DNA of 64,000 nt from Streptomyces formicae (GTDB lineage Bacteria > Actinomycetota > Actinomycetes > Streptomycetales > Streptomycetaceae). Positions 34,583 to 43,547 of the stretch are shown here, piece by piece. The notes beneath the pieces were generated by a model that worked only from the letters and a program-made list of their open reading frames with translations, made no database searches and was not told where the DNA came from. The stretch covers positions 6,696,001 to 6,760,000 of the forward strand of contig NZ_CP071872.1 in assembly GCF_022647665.1 (NCBI RefSeq). Direction: 5' to 3'. The position numbers and the translations under genes are program-made. Each line of letters begins with the position of its first letter. Positions within the stretch are counted from its first letter, which is position 1.

Positions 34583-36817
34583 TCAGCGCGCCACGCCCGC
34601 CGTCGCTTCCGCGCCGCTGTCCTCCGCGCCGCTGTCCTCCGCGCCGCTGTCCTCCGCGCCGCTGTCCTCCGCGTCGCCGTCCGCGGTGCCGGAGCCCCGC
34701 CTGGCCCTGGCGCCGTTGGCGTTCTCCGCGCCGTTGGCGCCGCCGGGCTCGGCGTCCGACTCCCGGTCGAGCTGGCCGATCGCCTGCTCCCCGATGCGCT
34801 GCTGCACACCGGCGTTGCGCGCCTCGGCCTTGGCCGCGAGCGCCCGTACGGCCGCGTTGAACTGCTCGATCGACGTGGGCTCGTCGGGCCCGAGGAGATA
34901 CTGCTTCAGCTCGGTGCGCGCGTCGGCCAGCGTGTCGGCGGCCGGATCGGCCACCGCGGCGAGCAACTGGTCCAGTTCCTCCGCACTGTTGGAGAGGATG
35001 ACCGCGGCCCGTACGGCCGTGTTCTGCCGCTTGAACTCGTGCACGCCCAGCTCGGCCGAGTCCGTCACGGCGTACGGCTTGCCGCTGGCGATGAAGTCCG
35101 AGACGACGCTGGAGATGTCGGAGACCATGCCGTCGGACTCGTTGAAGCAGTCGTAGAGTTTGGGCTCCGCGCCGGTCACGACCTTGTGCTCCCACCAGCC
35201 GAAGGAGCGCCAGTAGGCGTCGTTCCACTCGGCCCGCAGCTGCTCGACCTCGGCGAGCCGCTGGGGATCGGCGAGGGAGACCCGCGACTGCTCCGCCTCG
35301 TCCCCGCCGGGCCGCCCGGGCTTGGCGAGCTCGGCCATCCGGGCCTCGGCGCGGGCCAGTTCGGCGCGTGCGGCGTCCTGGTCGGCCTTCGCGGCCGCGG
35401 CCTGCCCGGCCCAGCGCGGGTCGGTGGCGCGCTCGGCCGCGGCCTGCTCCACCATCGCCGTGATCCGCTCGTGGACGGCCAGGGCCTTCTTGTTGCGGAT
35501 GCCGGTGAAGGGGTGCGGCTTGTAGATGACCCGCACGGGCCGCTCGGCCTCCAGCAGCCGGCGGACGATGTTCTCGCCGGCGAGCAGGAGCGAGGTGTTG
35601 CCGGGGTTGTTGTCCCAGCCCTCCCAGGTGGGGGCGTACAGGACGGTCGGGATCGGGTTCTTCGGCGCCCCGGTCCAGGTCTTGATGGGGGCCAGCTGCG
35701 GGCGGCCCACCTCGACGATGTCCTGGTCGAGGACGCCGACGTCGGCGAGTGCGTACCGGTCGCGCCCCGCCCGGCCCGCGGTCCACACCTCGTCGTACAC
35801 CTTGGAGAAAGGATTCACGCTGGCGAGCTTGTCGCTGTCGCCGTGGCCGATGAAGACGTGCTTCATGGTCGGTACGCGCAGCATGTGGATGTTCTTGCCG
35901 ACGTTGGCCGCGTAGAGGGTGACGCGGACCGTGTCGAGCTTCATCGCCATCAGGTGCTGGCCGCCGGGGACGCAGAGCACGGGCACGGAGGTCGCGTTGA
36001 GCTTCGTGACGAGATTCCGCTCGCGCATGATGACGATCGGCCGGCCCTCCAGCTGCTCCATCGTCTCCAGCCACATGTTGGCCTGGTACGCGGACTCCGC
36101 GGAGCCGGAGAAGTACAGGGCGACGGTGGGCTGGTACTCGCCGAGCCATGTCTGCACGGCCTTGAGCACGGCGGGCGCCGACGGCACCCGGCGCTTGCGG
36201 CGCAGATACGGCACGAGGGCGGCGGTGTAGAGGAAGGCGAGGCCGATGGTGACGGCGGTGCCGACGTAGCCGACGAGGTAGTGGCCGGTGGCGGCGGCAG
36301 CGATCACACCCGCCATCGCCGGGATGTCGAGGTGCAGCATCTTCTCGCCGGAGCGGCGCAGCAGGGCACGCGGCGGGGCGTCCGGGATGCGTACGGCGTT
36401 CAGGTCGATGTTGCGGGTGACGACCGGCATCGTCCGGCGCAGCCGGATCAGGGTGGTCAGCGCGCCGTGCGGCGCCTGGAGACCGTAGAAGAGCAGGAAG
36501 CAAGCGACCGCCGCGTAGAACATCGGCTGCTCGGCGAGGCCCTCACGGGCGAGCAGCAGGATCAGCAGCAGCTGGCGGAGCAGGAAGCGGATCGGCAGAC
36601 CGGCGCGGACCTTGTTGAGCCGGTTGACCAGATAGCTGCCGCGCTGGTGCAGATAGAAGTCGGCGGCATAGGTCACGGCTGCGGCGGCCGCGAACATCCA
36701 GATGTCCGGAATGAGCGCGGCGATCATCACGCACGGGTAGCCCAGTCCCATCAGGACTGCCGCGGCCAGCTCTGACCGGCTGCCCACGCGGGCCAGGCGA
36801 ATGGCGGTCGAAATCAC
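34583..36817 (-). CDS. Membrane-anchored CDP-polyol phosphotransferase (TagF/TarL-like)
   Basis: The 744-residue product has four to six N-terminal membrane helices (1-215) and a CDP-glycerol/ribitol phosphotransferase domain (about 225-640). The latter shows HGDSDKLASVNPFSKVYDEV (His325), VLYAPTWEGWDNNPGN, IYKPHPFTG and DISSVVSDFIASGKPYA, the landmarks of the TagB/TagF family that link polyol phosphate units of teichoic acid. A charged helical insert (about 475-530, AAAKADQDAARAELARAEA) interrupts the domain. The C-terminus is an acidic Ser/Gly tail with four copies of a five-residue unit. Polymerase or primer role cannot be told apart. The start ATG is clear. With the upstream CDP-ribitol-type gene, poly(ribitol phosphate) is the likely product. 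Confidence 0.88.
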   Translation of the reverse strand: MISTAIRLARVGSRSELAAAVLMGLGYPCVMIAALIPDIWMFAAAAAVTYAADFYLHQRGSYLVNRLNKVRAGLPIRFLLRQLLLILLLAREGLAEQPMFYAAVACFLLFYGLQAPHGALTTLIRLRRTMPVVTRNIDLNAVRIPDAPPRALLRRSGEKMLHLDIPAMAGVIAAAATGHYLVGYVGTAVTIGLAFLYTAALVPYLRRKRRVPSAPAVLKAVQTWLGEYQPTVALYFSGSAESAYQANMWLETMEQLEGRPIVIMRERNLVTKLNATSVPVLCVPGGQHLMAMKLDTVRVTLYAANVGKNIHMLRVPTMKHVFIGHGDSDKLASVNPFSKVYDEVWTAGRAGRDRYALADVGVLDQDIVEVGRPQLAPIKTWTGAPKNPIPTVLYAPTWEGWDNNPGNTSLLLAGENIVRRLLEAERPVRVIYKPHPFTGIRNKKALAVHERITAMVEQAAAERATDPRWAGQAAAAKADQDAARAELARAEARMAELAKPGRPGGDEAEQSRVSLADPQRLAEVEQLRAEWNDAYWRSFGWWEHKVVTGAEPKLYDCFNESDGMVSDISSVVSDFIASGKPYAVTDSAELGVHEFKRQNTAVRAAVILSNSAEELDQLLAAVADPAADTLADARTELKQYLLGPDEPTSIEQFNAAVRALAAKAEARNAGVQQRIGEQAIGQLDRESDAEPGGANGAENANGARARRGSGTADGDAEDSGAEDSGAEDSGAEDSGAEATAGVAR
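34611..34670. repeat. Four perfect 15-bp repeats in the phosphopolymerase tail
   Basis: Four identical 15-bp units encode repeats of SGAED near the C-terminus. The copy number could vary between strains without frameshift. Confidence 0.9.
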
Positions 36818-36888
36818 GTAGAACCTGCTCCAAAGGTGCCGGTTGTTTCACGTCTGCAAGAAGTTGTGAAGACGGGGCTTCACTGACT

Positions 36889-36926
36889 CGGGCCTCTGTA
36901 TCGCAGGAGGCGATCTCAGAGGCCCG
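36889..36926. terminator. Hairpin between the cytidylyltransferase fusion and phosphopolymerase genes
   Basis: A 10-bp outer stem (36889-36898 with 36917-36926) continues into an inner TCGC/GCGA stem. Together with 34515-34560 it separates each gene of the first wall cluster. Confidence 0.7.
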
Positions 36927-36960
36927 AATAGGATCATTTAACGGAGGTATCGAAGGAGTA

Positions 36961-38460
36961 TTACACATCTTCCTGTCGGTCGAGGACCGACGCCAGTGCC
37001 TGCTCGAATCCGGATGCCTCGCCCGCCTCGCGGGTCGGGTCCTGCTGGCGTACGTCGATGACATGGCCGGTCAGCTCGGAGAGCAGCACGTCCAGCGAGG
37101 TCCGGGCCACGGCCTCGGAGGACAGCAGCGAACCGGACGGCTCCTGGCCGAAAGCCTTGGTGCGCATCGGCGTGGCGGTGCGCTCCGGGTTGACGCAATT
37201 CACCCGGATTCCCTCGGCCGCCCATTCGTCCGAGAGCGCCTGGGTGAGATTCACCATGGCGGCCTTGGTGGACGAGTAAAGGCTGTATTCGGCGCGGCCG
37301 CGGGTGTAGCTGGAAGAGGTGTACAGAAGCAGCTGCCCCTTGGTCTCGACCAGATACTTGTACGACGCACGAGCAATCTGGACAGGCGCCAGGTAATTCA
37401 CGTTCAGCGCTTCCTGAATGGTCGCGTTGTCGGTCTCGGCGAGCCTGCCGATGCGCAGCACGCCCGCGGTGTTGATGACGTAGTCGATACGGCCGCTCTC
37501 GGCGTACGCCTTCGAGAGCGCGTCATCGACGTGCTCCGGGTTCTCGACGTGGGTACCGGTGGTGGAGCGGCCCAGCGCGTAGACCTTCGCCCCGTACCGC
37601 TCCGCGAGGGCGGCGATGTCCGCGCCGATTCCGTACGAGCCGCCGAAGACGACCAGGGTCTTCCCGGCGAGCAGCTCGCGGTAGGCGGCCTCGTCGGCCT
37701 GGCGCGGGGCGGAGGAGGAGGCCAGCTGGAAGAGCTTGTCGGCGATGAAGACGTCGACCGGCTGGGTCACCTTCATGTTGTACTCGTCGCCCGTCACGAC
37801 GTGGATCGGCACGTCCGGCAGGTACCTGAGCACGACGCTGCAGTCGTCCGTGGCCTGGAAGTTGGGGTCGCCCGCGGCGATCTCGTAGGCCCGGCGGATC
37901 GTGGAGAGCTTGAACGCCTGCGGGGTCTGACCGCGGCGCAGCCGGGAGCGGTCCGGGATGTCGGTGATGAACTCGCCGTCCTCGCCGTGGGTGCGGGTCA
38001 CGATGATCGTGTCCGCGGACGGGATGGCGACGTCGACCGCCTGGTAGCGATCGAGGGCGTCGACACAGTCCTTGATCACTCGCTGTGACAGAAGCGGACG
38101 CACTGCGTCATGGAAGAGGACGTTGGCGTCCTCGCCCTCCGCGAGGCCCTCACTGAGGGCCTCGATGGCCCGCTCGGTGGTCTCGTTGCGGGTGGCGCCG
38201 CCCTCGATCACTCTGCTGACCTTGGTGAGGCCGGCCTTGGCGATGATCTTCTCCACATCGGGCACGAAACCCGGCGCCATCAGCACAATCACGTCGTCGA
38301 TGGTCTCGGCCTGCTCGAAGATCGTCAGCGTGTGCTCGATGACGGCCTTGCCGGCGATCTTCAGCAGTTGCTTGGGGATCGCGAGCCCCACGCGCTGGCC
38401 GGTACCACCGGCGAGCACGACTGCGGTGGTGCGGGGCTTGGCTTCGTGCGGCACGGACAA
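36961..38460 (-). CDS. Bifunctional cytidylyltransferase/SDR reductase, probable CDP-ribitol synthase
   Basis: The 499-residue protein is a fusion. An N-terminal IspD/TarI-like cytidylyltransferase (1-240; LAGGTGQRVG, FHDAVRPLL, RGQTPQAFK, MKVTQPVD) is followed by a short-chain dehydrogenase domain (about 255-490; GGSYGIGADIA nucleotide loop, Tyr395-x3-Lys399 catalytic pair in YSSTK). This is the layout of Haemophilus Bcs1/Acs1, which reduces ribulose-5-phosphate and makes CDP-ribitol; in Staphylococcus the same steps are done by separate TarI and TarJ, with TarJ of another family. TTG at 38460 with GTAGAGG is the likely start. It supplies the precursor for the neighbouring phosphopolymerase. 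A plain IspD role is unlikely given the SDR fusion and setting. Confidence 0.85.
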   Translation of the reverse strand: MSVPHEAKPRTTAVVLAGGTGQRVGLAIPKQLLKIAGKAVIEHTLTIFEQAETIDDVIVLMAPGFVPDVEKIIAKAGLTKVSRVIEGGATRNETTERAIEALSEGLAEGEDANVLFHDAVRPLLSQRVIKDCVDALDRYQAVDVAIPSADTIIVTRTHGEDGEFITDIPDRSRLRRGQTPQAFKLSTIRRAYEIAAGDPNFQATDDCSVVLRYLPDVPIHVVTGDEYNMKVTQPVDVFIADKLFQLASSSAPRQADEAAYRELLAGKTLVVFGGSYGIGADIAALAERYGAKVYALGRSTTGTHVENPEHVDDALSKAYAESGRIDYVINTAGVLRIGRLAETDNATIQEALNVNYLAPVQIARASYKYLVETKGQLLLYTSSSYTRGRAEYSLYSSTKAAMVNLTQALSDEWAAEGIRVNCVNPERTATPMRTKAFGQEPSGSLLSSEAVARTSLDVLLSELTGHVIDVRQQDPTREAGEASGFEQALASVLDRQEDV

Positions 38461-38663
38461 GACAGACCTCTACCTTGCGGGACTAAGGGACGGTTGATAG
38501 TCGCACTCTCCGTGACCGTCTCGCAAGGCGCGCGCCAGGCACTCCACACCCCCGCGAAACCCGGCGTTCACCCCATGGCCAGGGATGTTGACATCAGCGC
38601 GCCGGCGTCCGGGGTGAGCGATGACACAGATACGCCGCCCTGAACTGGACGGCCTCAGTCGCG

Positions 38664-40904
38664 TCACTGATCGGAGACTTCGAGTATCAGCGCGTTCTGC
38701 CGGTCGTGGGCGAGCCGGGCCGAGACCAGTTGCGGGCGGCGGCCCCGGAGCCGGCACAGGGCGCGGCGCAGCAGAAGGAAGGGACGTGGCGCGGGCAGCA
38801 GGACGGGTGGATAGACGACGACGGAGCTCTTGGCCACCACGTCGTCGAGGATCCTGCCGACCCTGACGGCATCGGCGTCCGGCGCGTACCGCAGCCACAG
38901 CTCCCAGCCCTCCTTGCCGGCGAGCCGGGCACGGACAGTGGCACGGACGGTGGTACGGACGGCATCGGTGCAGGCCAGGGTGGCCCGGAAACCGTCCGCC
39001 CCCTGCCGTACGCCGGGAAACTCCAGCTCGGCCGGCTGCTCTCCGCCGCGCCTGAGCAGCAGGACGGGGCGGGCCGCCGGTTCCGCCGTGGGGCCGTGGA
39101 GCCGTCCCGACACCGTGATGTGCCGTCCCTCGATGCGGATGTCTCCCGCTTCGGCGTGCGCGGGGCGCGCCCAGGAGCGCAGCGCGAGCAGGTTCCGGGG
39201 CGCGCGGATATAGGGGACGAGGTGGCGGACGCCGCCGGGCCCGGTCCGGTGCGCCGGGTCCATCGAGCCACGCTGGTCGATGGCGCGGGCGCGGATGCCG
39301 ACGCGCAGGCCGGATGCCTGCTGGTCGGCGTGGCAGATCCAGCTTCCTTCGGCGAATTCCTCCCCGCTCGGGACGGTGACCGTCCCGTCCGCGCGGAACG
39401 GGAAGACGCGCTCCTCGGCGCCCTTCTCCTCGTGGGTGCAGACCAGGCGCAGTCCCGGGTACGCGACGGCGGCCGATTCGGGGGCGATCAGCCGCACGCG
39501 CAGGCTGCCGTCGGGGGCAGCCACGCAGTCGGCCACCGGGACGAAGGCGGCACCGGCCGCCGGGGAGGCCGAGGCGGCACCGGCCGCCGGGGAGGCCGAG
39601 GCGGCACCGGCCGCCGGGGAGGCCGAGGCGGTGCGGTCGAGCGCGCCGCAGCCCGGCGACGTTTCCCCAGCACTTTCGGCGTCCGTACCGGTATTGCCGG
39701 GATCGGCACCGGCGTCCGCTGACGTAACGGATTCTGTATACGAATTGAATTTCCGGGAACCTCCCGCGCCGAGTTCGGCGAACAGCTCCTCGTACTGCTT
39801 GGCGACCGGGCCGGGGTCGAAGCGCCGGGCGTTCACGCGGGCCGCGGCTCCCATACGGCGGCGCAGTTCCCCGTCGTCGATCAGGCGCAGCAGGGCGTGG
39901 GCGACGGCATCGGCGTCACCCACGGGCACCAGCAGCCCGTCGACACCGTCCGCGACGATCTCGCGGGGTCCGTAGTCGCAGTCGGTGCTCACGACCGGGA
40001 GTCCGCAGCGCATCGCCTCGACGAGGGTCATGCCGAAGGACTCGTGGCGGGAGGTGGAGACCGCGATCGCGCCCTTGACCCACTCCGGCTCGATCGGTGA
40101 GCGGGGGCCCATGAGGAGGACGCTGTTGTAGAGGCCGAGTTCGTCGATGCGCCGGCGGAGCCGCTCCTTCTGGTTGCCCCAGCCGCAGATGCGCAGGGTC
40201 CACTCCGGGCGTTCGGCGACGACTTTCCCGAACGCCTCGATGAGCAGGTCGTACTGCTTCTCCGAGGAGAGCCGCCCGGCCGCGACGACCGTCGTCCCGC
40301 CCAGGTCGGAGGGGGCGACCATGGGTTCGGGAACGCTGTTCGCGATGGACAGCACCCTGGTGCCCGGCAGCGGCATGTGCTCCCGCCACACCGCGGCGTC
40401 GCCCTCCGAGACGGTCACGAACGCGTCGATGGCGGCGAGGTGTTCGCGCATCTCGGCGCGCAGCGCGGGCTTGTGGTGGTTGTGCGTCATGTGCTCCTGG
40501 CCGATGAGCACGGCCCGCTCCGGGGCGAACTGCGCAACGTACGCGACCAGTCCGGGCCGGGTTCCGATGACGACGTCCGCGTCGGATACGGCGTAGTGGT
40601 CCCGTACCCGCTCGTCGGTGAGCAGGCTGTACTCCTTGAACCGCGCCTCGTGGGCCGGGAAGCGCCCGGCGGGCCGCAGGGCGAGCGGGTGCTGCTTCTC
40701 GTTCGTCGCGGAGGCCGGGCGGGTGTCGACGAGCGGTACGACGGAGATGCGGGGGTCGATCGCGAAGAGCGGCTCGTCGCGGTGGCGGAAGACCGAGACG
40801 ATCTCCACCTCGTGCCGGTCGGCGAGCTCCTCCGCGAGGTTGAGCGTGGTGCGGATGGTGCCGCCGATGCCGTAGACGGTGTGGATGAGGAAGGAGATCT
40901 TCAT
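38664..40904 (-). CDS. Large GT4 glycosyltransferase with C-terminal accessory domain
   Basis: The 746-residue protein has a GT-B fold enzyme in residues 1-385: N-terminal VYGIGGTIRTTLNLAEEL, the UDP-sugar segment VVAAGRLSSEKQYDLLIEAF, and the E-x7-E region RHESFGMTLVEAMRCG. After it comes an Ala/Ser/Pro linker with three exact nine-residue repeats (SPAAGAASA type). A beta-rich domain follows (about 470-746) with segments such as LRLVCTHEEKGAEER and RHITVSGRLHG. No membrane segment is obvious. The C-terminal part resembles the accessory domains seen in wall-polymer glycosyltransferases. The ATG has GGAG upstream. It opens the first wall cluster, just downstream of obg. The donor and acceptor are unknown. 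Confidence 0.83.
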   Translation of the reverse strand: MKISFLIHTVYGIGGTIRTTLNLAEELADRHEVEIVSVFRHRDEPLFAIDPRISVVPLVDTRPASATNEKQHPLALRPAGRFPAHEARFKEYSLLTDERVRDHYAVSDADVVIGTRPGLVAYVAQFAPERAVLIGQEHMTHNHHKPALRAEMREHLAAIDAFVTVSEGDAAVWREHMPLPGTRVLSIANSVPEPMVAPSDLGGTTVVAAGRLSSEKQYDLLIEAFGKVVAERPEWTLRICGWGNQKERLRRRIDELGLYNSVLLMGPRSPIEPEWVKGAIAVSTSRHESFGMTLVEAMRCGLPVVSTDCDYGPREIVADGVDGLLVPVGDADAVAHALLRLIDDGELRRRMGAAARVNARRFDPGPVAKQYEELFAELGAGGSRKFNSYTESVTSADAGADPGNTGTDAESAGETSPGCGALDRTASASPAAGAASASPAAGAASASPAAGAAFVPVADCVAAPDGSLRVRLIAPESAAVAYPGLRLVCTHEEKGAEERVFPFRADGTVTVPSGEEFAEGSWICHADQQASGLRVGIRARAIDQRGSMDPAHRTGPGGVRHLVPYIRAPRNLLALRSWARPAHAEAGDIRIEGRHITVSGRLHGPTAEPAARPVLLLRRGGEQPAELEFPGVRQGADGFRATLACTDAVRTTVRATVRARLAGKEGWELWLRYAPDADAVRVGRILDDVVAKSSVVVYPPVLLPAPRPFLLLRRALCRLRGRRPQLVSARLAHDRQNALILEVSDQ
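39547..39627. repeat. Three perfect 27-bp repeats in the GT4 linker
   Basis: Three identical 27-bp units in tandem encode a nine-residue Ala/Ser/Pro/Gly unit in the linker between the GT and accessory domains. They are in-frame, so copy number changes linker length only. Confidence 0.9.
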
Positions 40905-41107
40905 CGGCGCTCCGTATCAGTCTGCAGGGGCACCTGCCGCCCCGTACCCCGCCTGCAAGACGGTGATAACGGACGGCAGGTTGCGCCTCCGCACAGACCT
41001 GAACACCTCTGAACGGAACGGACTATTCCGCACCGCGGCTCTTCCGGCCCCTCCCGACCTCCCCCGGGCCCGACGGACCGTTCCCGCCAGGCCGCGTCGG
41101 ATGCGGC

Positions 41108-42544
41108 CTAGAACGGGTCGAAGTCGTCGAACTCGCGCTGGGCCTCGTCGCGCTCCGCGTCGCGGTCCTTGCGGCGCTGGGCCGCGGGCCGCGGAGCCTC
41201 GAAGCGGTGGTCCTCGCCGCGGCGGCCGAGCATCTCCGCACCGGCCATCATCGTGGGCTCCCAGTCGAAGACGACGGCGTTGTCCTCGGGGCCGATGGCC
41301 ACGCCGTCGCCGGACCGGGCGCCCGCCTTCATCAGCTCTTCCTCGACGCCGAGGCGGCTCAGGCGGTCCGCGAGGTAACCCACGGCCTCGTCGTTGTTGA
41401 AGTCGGTCTGGCGCACCCAGCGTTCGGGCTTCTCGCCACGCACACGGAAGAGGCCGTCCTCCTCCTGGGTGACCGTGAAGCCCGCGTCGTCGACCGCCTT
41501 CGGGCGGATGACGATCCGGGTCGCCTCCTCCTTCGGCTTGGCCGCACGCGCGGCCGCGACGATCTCGGCGAGCGCGAAGGAGAGCTCCTTCAGCCCCGTA
41601 CGGGCCACCGCCGACGCCTCGTAGACGCGGTAGCCGCGCTCCTCCAGGTCCGGGCGGATCATGTCCGCGAGGTCCTTGCCGTCCGGGATGTCGATCTTGT
41701 TGAGGACGACGATGCGGGGCCGGTCGTCGAGGCCGCCGTACTGCTTCAGCTCCTCCTCGATGACATCGAGGTCGGTGACCGGGTCGCGCTCGGACTCCAG
41801 CGTCGCCGTGTCCAGCACGTGCACCAGCACCGAGCAGCGCTCGACGTGGCGCAGGAACTCCAGGCCGAGGCCACGGCCCTGGCTGGCGCCCGGGATCAGA
41901 CCCGGCACGTCCGCGATCGTGTAGACGGTCGCGCCCGCCGTGACGACGCCGAGGTTCGGCACGAGCGTCGTGAAGGGGTAGTCCGCGATCTTCGGCTTGG
42001 CCGCGGACAGCACGGAGATCAGCGAGGACTTGCCCGCGCTCGGGTAGCCGACCAGCGCCACGTCGGCGACGGTCTTGAGCTCCAGGACGATGTCACCGGA
42101 CCGGCCCGGCTCGCCGAGCAGCGCGAATCCGGGCGCCTTGCGGCGGGCCGAGGCCAGCGCCGCGTTGCCGAGACCGCCGCGGCCGCCCTCCGCCGCCACG
42201 TACGTGGTGCCCTGACCGACCAGGTCGGCGAGCACGTTGCCGTTCCCGTCCAGCACGACCGTGCCGTCGGGCACCGGCAGCACCAGGTCCTGGCCGTCCT
42301 TGCCGGACCGGTTGCCGCCCTCACCGGGCTTGCCGTTGGTCGCCTTGCGGTGCGGCGAGTGGTGGTATTCGAGCAGCGTCGTCACCGACTGGTCGACGGT
42401 GAGGATCACGTCGCCGCCACGGCCGCCGTTGCCGCCGTCGGGTCCGCCGAGCGGCTTGAACTTCTCCCGGTGTACGGAGGCGCAGCCGTGGCCTCCGTTA
42501 CCCGCGGCGACGTGCAGCTCGACGCGGTCCACGAAGGTGGTCAT
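41108..42544 (-). CDS. obg: Obg/CgtA GTPase
   Basis: The ribosome-associated GTPase is needed for 50S assembly and, in Streptomyces, linked to the onset of development. The 478-residue product has the Gly-rich Obg fold (VAAGNGGHGCASVHREKF), G-motifs GYPSAGKSS, DVPGLIPGAS and NKID, and the OCT domain near residues 345-425 (FTVTQEEDGLFRVRGEKPERWV). A charged C-terminal tail follows. It is the third gene of rplU-rpmA-obg, after a hairpin at 42595-42639. Confidence 0.98.
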   Translation of the reverse strand: MTTFVDRVELHVAAGNGGHGCASVHREKFKPLGGPDGGNGGRGGDVILTVDQSVTTLLEYHHSPHRKATNGKPGEGGNRSGKDGQDLVLPVPDGTVVLDGNGNVLADLVGQGTTYVAAEGGRGGLGNAALASARRKAPGFALLGEPGRSGDIVLELKTVADVALVGYPSAGKSSLISVLSAAKPKIADYPFTTLVPNLGVVTAGATVYTIADVPGLIPGASQGRGLGLEFLRHVERCSVLVHVLDTATLESERDPVTDLDVIEEELKQYGGLDDRPRIVVLNKIDIPDGKDLADMIRPDLEERGYRVYEASAVARTGLKELSFALAEIVAAARAAKPKEEATRIVIRPKAVDDAGFTVTQEEDGLFRVRGEKPERWVRQTDFNNDEAVGYLADRLSRLGVEEELMKAGARSGDGVAIGPEDNAVVFDWEPTMMAGAEMLGRRGEDHRFEAPRPAAQRRKDRDAERDEAQREFDDFDPF

Positions 42545-42594
42545 GGGGTGTGCCTCCAGTACGTACGGAAATGTCTACTGCGTAACACGCGAAA

Positions 42595-42639
42595 GGCGGA
42601 CCCACTTCCCGTACTTCCGTACGAGTAGTGAGGTCCGCC
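42595..42639 (-). terminator. Hairpin between rpmA and obg
   Basis: Arms GGCGGACC (42595-42602) and GGTCCGCC (42632-42639) flank an inner stem with GTAC-TTCC-GTAC. On the minus strand it is followed by TTTCGC. It may lower obg expression relative to the ribosomal genes. A second inverted repeat lies closer to rpmA at about 42666-42685. Confidence 0.65.
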
Positions 42640-42707
42640 CTCGCGAAGCTCGTTCCTGCTGGGGGCCCGGGGGTTACCCCCCGGGAAAACGCAGCACGGG
42701 GCCTGGA

Positions 42708-42962
42708 TCAGGCGACCGGAACGATGTTCACGACCTTGCGGCCGCGGTGGGTACCGAACTCCACCGCACCGGCCTGCAGCGCGAACAGCGTGTCGTCGCC
42801 GCCGCGCCCGACGCCGGAGCCCGGGTGGAAGTGGGTGCCGCGCTGGCGGACCAGGATCTCACCGGCGTTGACGACCTGACCGCCGAAGCGCTTCACGCCG
42901 AGCCGCTGAGCATTGGAGTCGCGACCGTTCCGAGTGGACGATGCGCCCTTCTTGTGTGCCAT
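42708..42962 (-). CDS. rpmA: 50S ribosomal protein L27
   Basis: The 84-residue basic protein binds near the peptidyl-transferase centre. It opens with MAHKKGASSTRNGRDSNAQ and has the conserved RQRGTHFHPG core. No N-terminal cleavage extension like that of Staphylococcus is seen. Its ATG follows AGGAG and lies 14 bases after the rplU stop. Confidence 0.99.
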   Translation of the reverse strand: MAHKKGASSTRNGRDSNAQRLGVKRFGGQVVNAGEILVRQRGTHFHPGSGVGRGGDDTLFALQAGAVEFGTHRGRKVVNIVPVA

Positions 42963-42976
42963 CTCTCCTCAGTCCC

Positions 42977-43297
42977 TTACTTCGCAGCCGCGGGAATCGA
43001 CGTGACCTTGATCGCCGTGTACTGCTGGCGGTGGCCCTGACGACGGCGGTAGCCGGTCTTGTTCTTGTAGCGCAGGATGTCGATCTTGGCGCCCTTGTGG
43101 TGGTCCACGACCTCGGCCTGGACCTTGATCCCGGCCAGCACCCACGGGTCGCTGGTCACGGCGTCGCCGTCGACAACGAGCAGGGTCGAGAGCTCGACCG
43201 TGTCGCCAACCTTGGCAGTGGAAATCTTGTCAACCTCAACGATGTCGCCGACAGCAACCTTGTGCTGGCGACCACCGCTGCGCACGATGGCGTACAC
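42977..43297 (-). CDS. rplU: 50S ribosomal protein L21
   Basis: The 106-residue protein binds 23S rRNA. It begins MYAIVRSGGRQHKVAVGD and ends with the conserved basic TGYRRRQGHRQQYTAIKV. Start is GTG at 43297. It is the first gene of rplU-rpmA-obg. The upstream 250 bases hold a hairpin at 43389-43409 and the promoter shared in space with the divergent 629-residue gene. Confidence 0.99.
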   Translation of the reverse strand: MYAIVRSGGRQHKVAVGDIVEVDKISTAKVGDTVELSTLLVVDGDAVTSDPWVLAGIKVQAEVVDHHKGAKIDILRYKNKTGYRRRQGHRQQYTAIKVTSIPAAAK

Positions 43298-43388
43298 GCG
43301 GATCTCACTCTCGCTCGGAACGGAAACCCCTGAAGCCAGCCGTCCGCACGGGCCGGGGCCCGGACTGTCCGCGAAGGATGGACGGCCT

Positions 43389-43409
43389 CTCCCGACCCGA
43401 GGTCGGGAG
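43389..43409 (-). promoter_or_regulatory. Hairpin in the rplU upstream region
   Basis: A perfect 9-bp stem (CTCCCGACC/GGTCGGGAG) with a CGA loop lies about 90-110 bases before the rplU start. It could be an mRNA leader structure, perhaps for feedback control by L21, or a terminator remnant. No T-run follows. Confidence 0.4.
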
Positions 43410-43547
43410 GGAGGTGCTCAGAAGCTGGCGCGTATGGGAACACGCCGACGGTCAAGGTTACGGGGCGGGCCTCAGGGGGTCAAACCGGGCCCGGCGCGTC
43501 CGGACTCCCTGGCGCGCGGCCGGTCCCGGGCTGTTGGATGAGCGCTC

